Assembly: GCA_009774055.1 (NCBI GenBank)
Contig: VSNB01000180.1
Coordinates: forward strand, 1 to 6,418
Direction: 5' to 3'
DNA: 6,418 nt
Origin: Clostridiales bacterium
GTDB lineage: Bacteria; Bacillota; Clostridia; Oscillospirales; Oscillospiraceae
Below the pieces are notes generated by a model, which worked only from the letters and a program-made list of their open reading frames with translations, was not told the DNA's origin and did no database searches. The translations under genes and the position numbers were made by a program. Of the stretch, positions 1 to 5,446 are shown in pieces (position 1 is the stretch's first letter; every line of letters begins with the position of its first letter).

Positions 1-62
1 TCACCGCCCTGGATGATGAAACCGGCATGTGCGTATGGGGCAGCGGGGTGAAGGCGCGGTAA
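1..62 (+). CDS. C-terminal end of an unidentified upstream protein (partial)
   Basis: Reading from position 3, about 19 sense codons run to a TAA at 60-62 and end in the peptide GMCVWGSGVKAR. The gene begins outside the window. The tail is too short to assign to a family. It lies on the same strand as the operon that follows and stops about 20 bases before that operon's promoter, so it may be the last gene of a preceding unit. An open frame of this length could occur by chance. The call rests mainly on its position and on there being no other gene here. Confidence 0.4.
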   Translation, partial: TALDDETGMCVWGSGVKAR

Positions 63-81
63 TCCGGGGGGAAATTCCCGG

Positions 82-110
82 TTGCGCGGCGTGGAGCGGC
101 GTGCTACAAT
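82..110 (+). promoter_or_regulatory. Sigma-A-type extended -10 promoter
   Basis: A -35-like TTGCGC (82-87) and a -10 TACAAT (105-110) are separated by exactly 17 bases. The -10 is preceded by TG at 102-103, making an extended -10 (TGCTACAAT). The -10 matches TATAAT at five of six bases, while the -35 matches only at TTG. A transcript would start near 117 and leave a short leader of about 36 bases before the phosphatase start. It is the only convincing promoter upstream of the five-gene run, so it probably drives the whole operon. I saw no clear operator or catabolite-response (cre) palindrome next to it. Confidence 0.6.
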
Positions 111-133
111 AGGCGGCGGAAAACACTGCCATC

Positions 134-143
134 AGGAAAGGAG
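134..143 (+). promoter_or_regulatory. Ribosome binding site supporting a TTG start
   Basis: AGGAAAGGAG lies nine bases upstream of the TTG at 153-155. There is no ATG or GTG nearby that would give the usual N-terminus of the histidine phosphatase family. This site therefore fixes the start at the TTG. Confidence 0.75.
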
Positions 144-152
144 CGGATTATT

Positions 153-884
153 TTGAAGCTGCTGATTGTGCGGCACGGCGACCCCGATTATGAAATTGAC
201 TCTCTGACGGAAAAGGGCTGGCGGGAGGCGGAATATCTGGCCGAGCGTCTGGCGGAAACGGACATTGCGGCGTTTTACGTCTCTCCCCTGGACCGGGCGA
301 AGGATACCGCCTCGCTGACGCTCAAAAGGCTGGGACGGACGGCGGAGGAGTGCCCGTGGCTGCGGGAATTCAATGCCCCCATCCTCCGGCCCGATCTGCC
401 GGACAAGAGGAAGGTGTGCTGGGACTGGCTGCCCCAGGACTGGACGGCGGAGGAGAAGTATTTCCTGCCGGAGGCGTGGTCCGAGACGGAGATCATGCGG
501 GAAGGCCATGTGGGCCGGGAGTATGCCTGGGTGGCGGAGAACCTGGACGCCCTGCTGGAGCGCCACGGCTACCGGCGGCGAGGACGCTGCTACGAGGCCG
601 TCCGGCCCAGCAGCGACGCCATCCTGTTTTTCTGCCATTTCGGCGTGGAGTGCGTGATCCTCAGCCATCTGCTGAATATCTCCCCCATGGCTCTCTGGCA
701 CGGGACCTGCGCTGCCCCGGCCTCCGTAACCACCGTGGTGACGGAGGAGCGGCGGAGGGGCGTCGCCTCCTTCCGCATGAGCGCGTTCGGCGACATTTCC
801 CACCTGTACGCCCACGGAGAGCCCCCGGCCTTCTCGGCCAGGTTCCGGGAGTGCTATGACAACGAGTGGGAGAGAAGAGACTGA
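153..884 (+). CDS. Histidine phosphatase family protein (phosphoglycerate mutase-like)
   Basis: This 243-residue cytoplasmic protein belongs to the histidine phosphatase (branch 1, phosphoglycerate mutase-like) superfamily. It would hydrolyse a phosphate ester through a phospho-histidine intermediate. The RHG signature is at residues 7-9 with catalytic His8. Arg48 in SPLDRAKDT, Glu72 in LREF and the second core histidine, His162 in FFCHFG, complete the expected catalytic set, so it looks intact. There is no signal peptide or membrane segment. The start is a TTG with a strong Shine-Dalgarno sequence nine bases upstream. It is the first gene after the promoter at 82-110 and lies 48 bases before the arabinofuranosidase gene, so the two are probably co-transcribed. 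The substrate cannot be read from the sequence. A sugar phosphate or a housekeeping substrate are both possible, and a link to arabinose use is only suggested by position. Confidence 0.92.
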   Translation: MKLLIVRHGDPDYEIDSLTEKGWREAEYLAERLAETDIAAFYVSPLDRAKDTASLTLKRLGRTAEECPWLREFNAPILRPDLPDKRKVCWDWLPQDWTAEEKYFLPEAWSETEIMREGHVGREYAWVAENLDALLERHGYRRRGRCYEAVRPSSDAILFFCHFGVECVILSHLLNISPMALWHGTCAAPASVTTVVTEERRRGVASFRMSAFGDISHLYAHGEPPAFSARFRECYDNEWERRD

Positions 885-888
885 GAAC

Positions 889-908
889 CTGCGCCGGAAG
901 CGGCGCGG
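889..908 (+). other. Short GC-rich stem-loop between the phosphatase and GH51 genes
   Basis: GCGCCG (891-896) pairs perfectly with CGGCGC (901-906) around a GAAG tetraloop. A T-G wobble and one C-G pair extend it outward to 889-908. It starts five bases after the phosphatase stop codon. No run of T follows (the next bases are CTGAAGATTTTA), so it is not a standard intrinsic terminator. It could be a weak attenuator, or a barrier that protects or separates transcript segments. Confidence 0.4.
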
Positions 909-932
909 CTGAAGATTTTAGGAGGAACGCCT

Positions 933-2429
933 ATGGCGACGATCCATATTGACGAAACCAGGCCCCTTGGCCGCATCGCCCCGGAGATTTACGGACACTT
1001 CTCCGAGCACCTGGGCCGGTGCATCTACGAGGGTATTTTTGTAAAGCCGGACAGCGGCATCCCCAACGTCAACGGCATGCGCTGCGACGTGGTGGAGGCT
1101 TTGAAGGAGATCCGGGTGCCGGTGCTCCGGTGGCCCGGCGGGTGCTTCGCCGACGAGTACCACTGGAAGGACGGTGTCGGGCCCCTGGAGGGCCGCAAGC
1201 GGATGGTCAACACCCACTGGGGAGGGGTGGTGGAGGACAACTCCTTCGGTACCCACGAGTTTTTCGAGCTCTGCCGCCAGCTGGGGTGCAAGACCTACGT
1301 CAACGGCAACGTGGGCAGCGGCACCGTCCAGGAAATGAGCGAGTGGGTGGAGTACATGACCTTCGACGGCGTGTCCCCCATGGCACAGCTCCGGGAGGCC
1401 AACGGGCATAAAGCCCCCTGGCGGGTGGATTACTTCGGCGTGGGCAACGAGAACTGGGGCTGCGGCGGCAACATGACGCCGGCCTATTACGCCAACCTCT
1501 ACCGGCGGTATCAGACCTACGTCCGCCAGTATCGCCACGACGCGCCGATCCGGAAGATCTGCGGCGGCCCCAATGTGGACGATCTGAAATGGACGAAGAA
1601 GGTGCTCAAAACCTGCTTTGCCCACCCCCACCCCGAGGGCGCCCACGGGTTCATGGATGGCCTGAGCCTCCATTACTACGTCCATCCCGGCGGCTGGCAG
1701 AACAAGGGCAGCGCCACGGACTTCACCGAGGAGGAGTGGTATACCACTATGGAGAAGGCCCTCTACATGGAGGAGCTGATCCGCCTCCACGGGGACGTCA
1801 TGGACAAGTACGACCCGGAGAAGAAGATCGGCCTGATCGTGGACGAGTGGGGCAGCTGGTACGATGTGGAGCCGGGCACCAATCCGGGCTTCCTGTACCA
1901 GCAGAGCACCATGCGGGACGCCGTGATCGCGGCGGTGACACTGAACATCTTCAATAACCACTGCGACCGGGTGAAGATGGCCTGCATCGCCCAGATGGTG
2001 AACGTGCTCCAGGCGGTGCTCCTCACCGAGGGGGAGAAGATGGTTAAGACCCCCACCTGGCACGTGTTCCGCATGTATCGGGATCACCAGGGGGCCCAGG
2101 TCCTGCCGGTAACGGCCGAGGGCATTGGAACCGTGGGCGGGAAGCAGATGCCCGCAGTGCAGGCGTCCGCCTCGAAAATGGAGAGCGGCGGAATCACCGT
2201 GACGGCGGCCAACCTGTCCATGACCGAGAGCCAGACGGTACGCCTGTCGTTGAAGGCAAGCAGGCCGGAGAAGGCCTCCGGCGTCCTGCTGGCCGGAGGG
2301 GCCCGCGCCCACAATACCTTTGACAACCCGGAGGCCGTGGTGGAGCGGCCCCTGTCCCTGACGCTGGACGGGGACGGCGTGGAGCTGGTCCTGCCGCCCT
2401 GCGGTGTGGCGTCGGTGCGCCTGGGCTGA
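933..2429 (+). CDS. abfA: GH51 alpha-L-arabinofuranosidase, intracellular
   Basis: This 498-residue enzyme removes terminal non-reducing alpha-L-arabinofuranosyl residues from arabino-oligosaccharides with retention of configuration. The N-terminus has the GH51 hallmark IYGHFSEHLGRCIYEGIF (residues 19-36). The catalytic barrel carries the acid/base Glu173 in GNENWG and the nucleophile Glu305 in VDEWGSWYD. A C-terminal beta-sandwich follows from about residue 390. The length matches bacterial intracellular GH51 enzymes and there is no signal peptide, so it acts in the cytoplasm on imported oligosaccharides. AGGAGGA at 920-926 lies six bases before the ATG. The stop codon overlaps the next start by one base (TGATG), coupling it to the DUF6171-type gene. 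Activity on alpha-1,2, alpha-1,3 or alpha-1,5 linkages cannot be told apart from sequence. Confidence 0.96.
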   Translation: MATIHIDETRPLGRIAPEIYGHFSEHLGRCIYEGIFVKPDSGIPNVNGMRCDVVEALKEIRVPVLRWPGGCFADEYHWKDGVGPLEGRKRMVNTHWGGVVEDNSFGTHEFFELCRQLGCKTYVNGNVGSGTVQEMSEWVEYMTFDGVSPMAQLREANGHKAPWRVDYFGVGNENWGCGGNMTPAYYANLYRRYQTYVRQYRHDAPIRKICGGPNVDDLKWTKKVLKTCFAHPHPEGAHGFMDGLSLHYYVHPGGWQNKGSATDFTEEEWYTTMEKALYMEELIRLHGDVMDKYDPEKKIGLIVDEWGSWYDVEPGTNPGFLYQQSTMRDAVIAAVTLNIFNNHCDRVKMACIAQMVNVLQAVLLTEGEKMVKTPTWHVFRMYRDHQGAQVLPVTAEGIGTVGGKQMPAVQASASKMESGGITVTAANLSMTESQTVRLSLKASRPEKASGVLLAGGARAHNTFDNPEAVVERPLSLTLDGDGVELVLPPCGVASVRLG

Positions 2430-2674
2430 TGGAGCGCCGGTGCCGGAGGTGCCTGCTGGAGGAGTTCGACGAGGCGGCGTACGTCCGGACCCTGAAGGAC
2501 CACATCGAACGCACGCCCCAGCGGGAGCGCACGCCGGAGGACCAGTACGCCAAGCGTCTGGAGGCATGCAAGGCATGCGATTATCTGGAGGCAGGGACGT
2601 GTACGGCCTGCGGGTGCTACGTGGAGCTGCGGGCGGCCTCCAAGCGGGGGAAATGTCCCTATAAGAAATGGTAA
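2429..2674 (+). CDS. Small cysteine-rich DUF6171-type protein
   Basis: This 81-residue protein has eight cysteines: Cys5-x2-Cys8 near the N-terminus, Cys47-x2-Cys50, Cys58-x2-Cys61-x-Cys63, and Cys76 close to the C-terminus. The middle (about 10-45) is charged and probably helical. The spacing suggests binding of zinc or an iron-sulfur cluster; that is inference. The C-terminal half (CKACDYLEAGTCTACGCYVE) matches my memory of the uncharacterised DUF6171 family of Firmicutes. No function is known to me. Its ATG overlaps the TGA of the GH51 gene by one base and has no obvious Shine-Dalgarno sequence of its own, so its translation is probably coupled to GH51. The cysteine pattern and overlap argue that it is a real gene. 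The protein has no signal peptide. Confidence 0.85.
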   Translation: MERRCRRCLLEEFDEAAYVRTLKDHIERTPQRERTPEDQYAKRLEACKACDYLEAGTCTACGCYVELRAASKRGKCPYKKW

Positions 2675-2683
2675 TATGAGTGG

Positions 2684-2731
2684 GGGAGGGCTCCGTATCG
2701 GTTCACAGGTGGGATCATACGGGGCCCTTCC
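2684..2731 (+). repeat. Long inverted repeat (stem-loop) upstream of the GH93-like gene
   Basis: AGGGCTCCGTAT (2687-2698) pairs with ATACGGGGCCCT (2717-2728), giving 12 base pairs with one G-T wobble and an 18-base loop. The stem extends outward to about 2684/2731 with one more wobble and two G-C pairs. It fills most of the 79-base gap between the DUF6171-type stop and the next start, and ends ten bases before that gene's ribosome binding site. No T-run follows, so it is not a typical terminator. Possible roles are transcript stabilisation or processing, or a DNA operator, and the sequence does not decide between them. Confidence 0.6.
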
Positions 2732-2740
2732 TGGATCAAG

Positions 2741-2746
2741 AAGGAG
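2741..2746 (+). promoter_or_regulatory. Ribosome binding site fixing the GH93-like start
   Basis: AAGGAG lies seven bases upstream of the ATG at 2754. An alternative in-frame ATG at 2676 would add 26 residues with no family resemblance. That ATG lies only two bases after the previous stop, lacks a well-placed Shine-Dalgarno sequence and would place the inverted repeat inside the coding region. The start at 2754 is therefore preferred. Confidence 0.85.
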
Positions 2747-2753
2747 AGATTTT

Positions 2754-3923
2754 ATGGCGCTGAAGCTGAAAAAGGAGTACGCCGGCGTGGTCTACAGCCC
2801 CCGGCGGGAGGAGATTTACGACAACGGCGGCGGTGTGCTGTATCCCAGACCCGTGGAGCTGCACCACGCGGGGGAGCGGAACGGGCTGGTGTTGGCGGTA
2901 TTCGACCATTATACGCTGAAGGAGCCCCCGGTGTTCCCCATCTACGCCAGCCGGGACCACGGCAGGACCTGGGCGTATTACAGCCAGGTGGAGGACACCA
3001 AAAACGGACACGGCATGCGCTTTCAGCCCATGCTGCTGGAGCTGGACCGGGACGTGGCGGACCTTCCCGCCGGGACGCTGCTGCTGACGGGCAACTCCAT
3101 CCCTCTGAGCTTTGAGACGACGGAGCTGCTGCTGTTCGCCAGCCAGGACCAGGGGAAGACCTGGGAGTGCCGTTCCTCCATCTGCGCCGGGGGCCCGCCC
3201 ATTGAGCGGAACTGGGAGGCCCTGGGGCCGGTGTGGGAGCCGTTCCTCTATCTCAACGCCAACGGGGACCTGACGGCGGTCTACACCGATGAGCGGCCCC
3301 ACACGGACCGGCGGTTCAACCAGACCCTGGCCCTGACGGTATCCAAGGACGGCGGCAGGACCTGGGGGGAGCGGAGGGTGGTCTGCGCCATTCCCGACGG
3401 AGAGCAGCGGCCGGGGATGGCCATTGTCACCCGCCTGCCTGACGGGCGGTACTTTATGTGCTATGAGATCGTGTGTTTCGCCCTCTGCAAGGAGCCGGGG
3501 GACGCGCCCACCTGCGACGTGTACTGCCGGTTCTCAAAAGACGGTGTGGACTGGGGCGACCCGGCGTACTGGGGAAAGCGGATTGAAACGGCGGACGGCA
3601 TGTATCTGGGGAACATGCCCTACTGCCTGTGGGTGCCCCAGGGAGGGGAGAACGGGACCATCATCGTCTCCGGCAAGCGGGACAGCGGGGAACTGGGCCT
3701 GCGGGACCCCGGGGATTTCCTGGTGAACTATCACCTGGGGGAGGGGCCCTGGGAGCGGGTCCCCATGCTGGTGAGCTATGACGCCCGCATTCACCAGGCG
3801 GGATGGAGCATGGGCATGTGCGCCGTGGAGGATGGGAAGCGGCTTCTGCAGCTGGCCCCCACCCAGTGCGACCCGGTGCTGCTGCAGATCTCCTACGGGA
3901 TCGGAAACCTGGAGACGCTATGA
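2754..3923 (+). CDS. Asp-box (BNR) hydrolase, GH93-like; probable exo-alpha-1,5-L-arabinanase
   Basis: This 389-residue protein has a sialidase-type six-bladed beta-propeller pattern. Asp-box repeats (S-x-D-x-G-x-T-W) are seen at residues 66-73, 130-137 and 197-204, with a degenerate one at 261-267. The blocks VWEPFLY (Glu162) and RPGMAIVTRLPDGRYFMCYE (Glu238) resemble regions that carry the acidic catalytic residues in GH93 exo-arabinanases. GH93 enzymes release arabinobiose from the non-reducing end of alpha-1,5-arabinan. I see no FRIP motif, which argues against a GH33 sialidase. There is no signal peptide, whereas well-known fungal GH93 enzymes are secreted, so this one should work in the cytoplasm. 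Its stop overlaps the GH27 start by four bases (ATGA). The fold is secure. The arabinanase activity is inferred from motif memory and neighbours, and another exo-glycosidase activity is possible. Confidence 0.8.
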   Translation: MALKLKKEYAGVVYSPRREEIYDNGGGVLYPRPVELHHAGERNGLVLAVFDHYTLKEPPVFPIYASRDHGRTWAYYSQVEDTKNGHGMRFQPMLLELDRDVADLPAGTLLLTGNSIPLSFETTELLLFASQDQGKTWECRSSICAGGPPIERNWEALGPVWEPFLYLNANGDLTAVYTDERPHTDRRFNQTLALTVSKDGGRTWGERRVVCAIPDGEQRPGMAIVTRLPDGRYFMCYEIVCFALCKEPGDAPTCDVYCRFSKDGVDWGDPAYWGKRIETADGMYLGNMPYCLWVPQGGENGTIIVSGKRDSGELGLRDPGDFLVNYHLGEGPWERVPMLVSYDARIHQAGWSMGMCAVEDGKRLLQLAPTQCDPVLLQISYGIGNLETL

Positions 3924-5233
3924 GAAGAAAGGATACCTTCGCCCCCGTCCCGCCCATGGGGTGGAACAGCTACGACTACTACAACACCGCCGTTACCGAG
4001 GAACAGGTGAGGGCCAACGCCGCCGTCCTGGCGGAAAAACTGAAGCCCTTCGGCTGGGAATACGTGGTGGTGGATATCCAGTGGTACGCCCATAAGGCCG
4101 GGACCATGCGGGAGACGTACCAGTATATTCCCTTCGGCGAGGTGGAGATGGACCGGTACTCCCGGCTGCTGCCGGACCCGGAGCGGTTCCCCAGCAGCGC
4201 GGGCGGCGCGGGGTTCAAGCCGCTGGCGGACTACGTCCACAGTCTGGGCCTGAAATTCGGCATCCACATCATGCGGGGCATTCCCCGCATCGCCGCCCAC
4301 CACCACGGGGCGATCCTGGGCAGCGAGGTCACGGCGGATAGGGCGGCGGATCCGTCCTCCGTTTGCCGCTGGAACCCGGATATGTACGGCCTCCGGGACT
4401 GCGGGGCCGGGCAGGCGTACTATGATTCCATCATTGCGCTGTACGCCTCCTGGGGCGTGGATTTCATCAAGTGCGACGACATCTGCAACACCAATAACTG
4501 GAACGAGAGCGGTGAGGGCGCTTACGTGGGCCGCCATGAGATCGAGATGCTCTCCCGGGCCATCGGGAAGCAAGGAAGGCCCATGGTCCTGTCCCTGTCT
4601 CCAGGTCCTGCGCTGATTGAGCAGGCGTGGCACTACAAGACCTACGCCAACATGTGGCGGATCACCGACGATTTCTGGGACGAGTGGCGGCACCTTGCGG
4701 CCATGTTCCGCCGTTGCGAGCTGTGGCAGGACCATGTGGAGCCCGGCTGCTGGCCGGACTGCGACATGCTGCCCCTGGGGAAGCTGGGCGGCGGCTTCCA
4801 GGGGGAGTATGCCTGCCGGTTTACCAGGGCCGAGCAGCGGACCATGATGACCCTGTGGTGCATCTTCGGCTCGCCGCTGATGCTGGGGGCGGAACTGACC
4901 AGGCTGGACGACTGGACGATGTCCCTGCTGACCAACCGGGAGGTCCTGTCCCTGCTGGATCCGGCCCGGAAGCGGCGGCAAGCCAGCCGGGATGAACGGC
5001 AGGCCGTGTGGGTATCCCGGGACCCGGCGGACGACTCCGTGTGCGCGGCGCTGTTCAACCTGTCTGACGAGGAGCGGGAGATCAGCGCGCTGTGGGATGC
5101 CTTGGATGCGCCGGCGGCGGCTTACGCGGCGGATCTGTGGACGGGGGAGCACCTGGACTGCGGCGGGGATGCGCTGCGCGTCCGGATAGAGCCCCACGGG
5201 TGCCGGCTGCTGCAGCTTGCGCCGCAATTATAA
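3920..5233 (+). CDS. GH27 glycoside hydrolase, probable beta-L-arabinopyranosidase
   Basis: This 437-residue protein has a GH27 (beta/alpha)8 barrel (about residues 8-345) and a short C-terminal beta-sandwich. Family marks are PPMGWNSYDYY (11-21), the nucleophile Asp186 in DFIKCDD, the probable acid/base Asp251 in WRITDDFWD, and CWPDCDMLPLG (277-287). Where alpha-galactosidases have an Asp-Asp pair (human enzyme LDDCW), this protein has VDIQW with Ile53. As I recall, Ile at this place marks the GH27 beta-L-arabinopyranosidases of Streptomyces avermitilis and Geobacillus stearothermophilus; the latter is encoded in an arabinan-use cluster. The enzyme would remove terminal beta-L-arabinopyranose in the cytoplasm, since no signal peptide is present. 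The ATG at 3920 overlaps the preceding stop (ATGA), with GGAG five bases upstream. An in-frame upstream ATG at 3803 lies inside the previous gene and is rejected. Residual alpha-galactosidase activity is possible. Confidence 0.9.
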   Translation: MRRKDTFAPVPPMGWNSYDYYNTAVTEEQVRANAAVLAEKLKPFGWEYVVVDIQWYAHKAGTMRETYQYIPFGEVEMDRYSRLLPDPERFPSSAGGAGFKPLADYVHSLGLKFGIHIMRGIPRIAAHHHGAILGSEVTADRAADPSSVCRWNPDMYGLRDCGAGQAYYDSIIALYASWGVDFIKCDDICNTNNWNESGEGAYVGRHEIEMLSRAIGKQGRPMVLSLSPGPALIEQAWHYKTYANMWRITDDFWDEWRHLAAMFRRCELWQDHVEPGCWPDCDMLPLGKLGGGFQGEYACRFTRAEQRTMMTLWCIFGSPLMLGAELTRLDDWTMSLLTNREVLSLLDPARKRRQASRDERQAVWVSRDPADDSVCAALFNLSDEEREISALWDALDAPAAAYAADLWTGEHLDCGGDALRVRIEPHGCRLLQLAPQL

Positions 5234-5354
5234 AAAGCAGACTGCAAAAAAGCCCTCCGCAGGAGTTTGCCGCCCGCAGGCGGCAAAGAAATTCAATCGT
5301 TTTTCCCGCGGCGTGTACGTGGGAAAAACACTTTACGCGGAGCGAAGCCTATTC

Positions 5355-5378
5355 AAAAAAGATGCAAAGCATTTTTTT
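5355..5378. terminator. Bidirectional intrinsic terminator between convergent genes
   Basis: A6 (5355-5360) and G lead into ATGC-AAA-GCAT (5362-5372) followed by T7 (5372-5378). The four core pairs are extended by a G-T wobble and five A-T pairs. On the plus strand the hairpin is followed by a T-run. On the minus strand it is followed by C and T6. It can therefore end both the five-gene arabinoside operon, whose last stop is at 5233, and the uracil permease transcript. The core is short, so efficiency may depend on the adjacent hairpins. Confidence 0.65.
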
Positions 5379-5432
5379 GACACGCAGAAGCAGGCTGTGA
5401 AGCGTTGCGCTTCACAGCCTGCTTGCGTGTCA
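5378..5432. other. Strong 25-bp hairpin at the 3' end of the uracil permease transcript
   Basis: The left arm 5378-5404 pairs with 5408-5432. Sixteen perfect inner pairs close on a three-base loop (TTG), then a two-base bulge (5387-5388), then nine more pairs. It begins 14 bases beyond the permease stop on the minus strand. It has no T-run on its own exit side in either direction: on the minus strand it is followed by A7. It therefore probably works together with the adjoining terminator, for example to protect the permease mRNA 3' end, rather than terminating alone. Confidence 0.65.
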
Positions 5433-5446
5433 GATTGAGCTCGGGC

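Larger units (their letters stand above)
5246..5432. repeat. Multi-palindrome intergenic element (possible dispersed repeat)
   Basis: The 213 bases between the convergent genes (5234-5446) hold no credible gene but at least five palindromes in series. They are CTCC/GGAG (5255-5265); TTTGCCGCC/GGCGGCAAA with a CGCA loop (5266-5287, nine perfect pairs); TTTTTCCC/GGGAAAAA (5300-5328); an A-tract/T-tract terminator hairpin (5355-5378); and a 25-bp hairpin (5378-5432). An A6 run at 5246-5251 would read as U6 on the minus strand just after the first hairpin. The region is more AT-rich than its surroundings. The arrangement resembles intergenic repeats I have seen in related gut Firmicutes, but only a genome search can show that it recurs. 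Confidence 0.5.

Noticed and set aside
64..81. CCGGG/CCCGG hairpin after the first partial gene, as a terminator
   Set aside because: Only five pairs with an eight-base loop and no T-run after it; it is too weak to call.
132..815. 227-codon open frame on the minus strand opposite the phosphatase
   Set aside because: It overlaps an intact histidine phosphatase almost completely and shows no motif.
918..2576. 552-codon open frame on the minus strand opposite the GH51 gene
   Set aside because: It mirrors a clear GH51 gene in high-GC DNA, where the complementary frame often stays open. The translation is rich in His, Pro, Gly and Ala without any family motif.
2676..2753. 26-residue N-terminal extension of the GH93-like protein
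   Set aside because: The ATG at 2676 has no well-placed Shine-Dalgarno sequence, whereas AAGGAG sits seven bases before the ATG at 2754. The extension includes the inverted repeat and has no family resemblance.
3893..5227. 444-codon open frame on the minus strand opposite the GH27 gene
   Set aside because: Same cause: an antisense shadow of a well-supported gene, with low-complexity Arg/Pro/Gly/Gln composition and no recognisable domain.
5398..5414. Palindrome TGAAGCGTTGCGCTTCA as a cre-like catabolite operator
   Set aside because: It is the tip of the 25-bp hairpin in a 3' region, far from any promoter, and matches the cre consensus poorly.
5217..5438. 73-codon open frame running from the GH27 end through the palindromic region
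   Set aside because: It has a TTG start inside the GH27 gene, no ribosome binding site and passes through several hairpins including a terminator. It is better explained as chance translation of a non-coding repeat.
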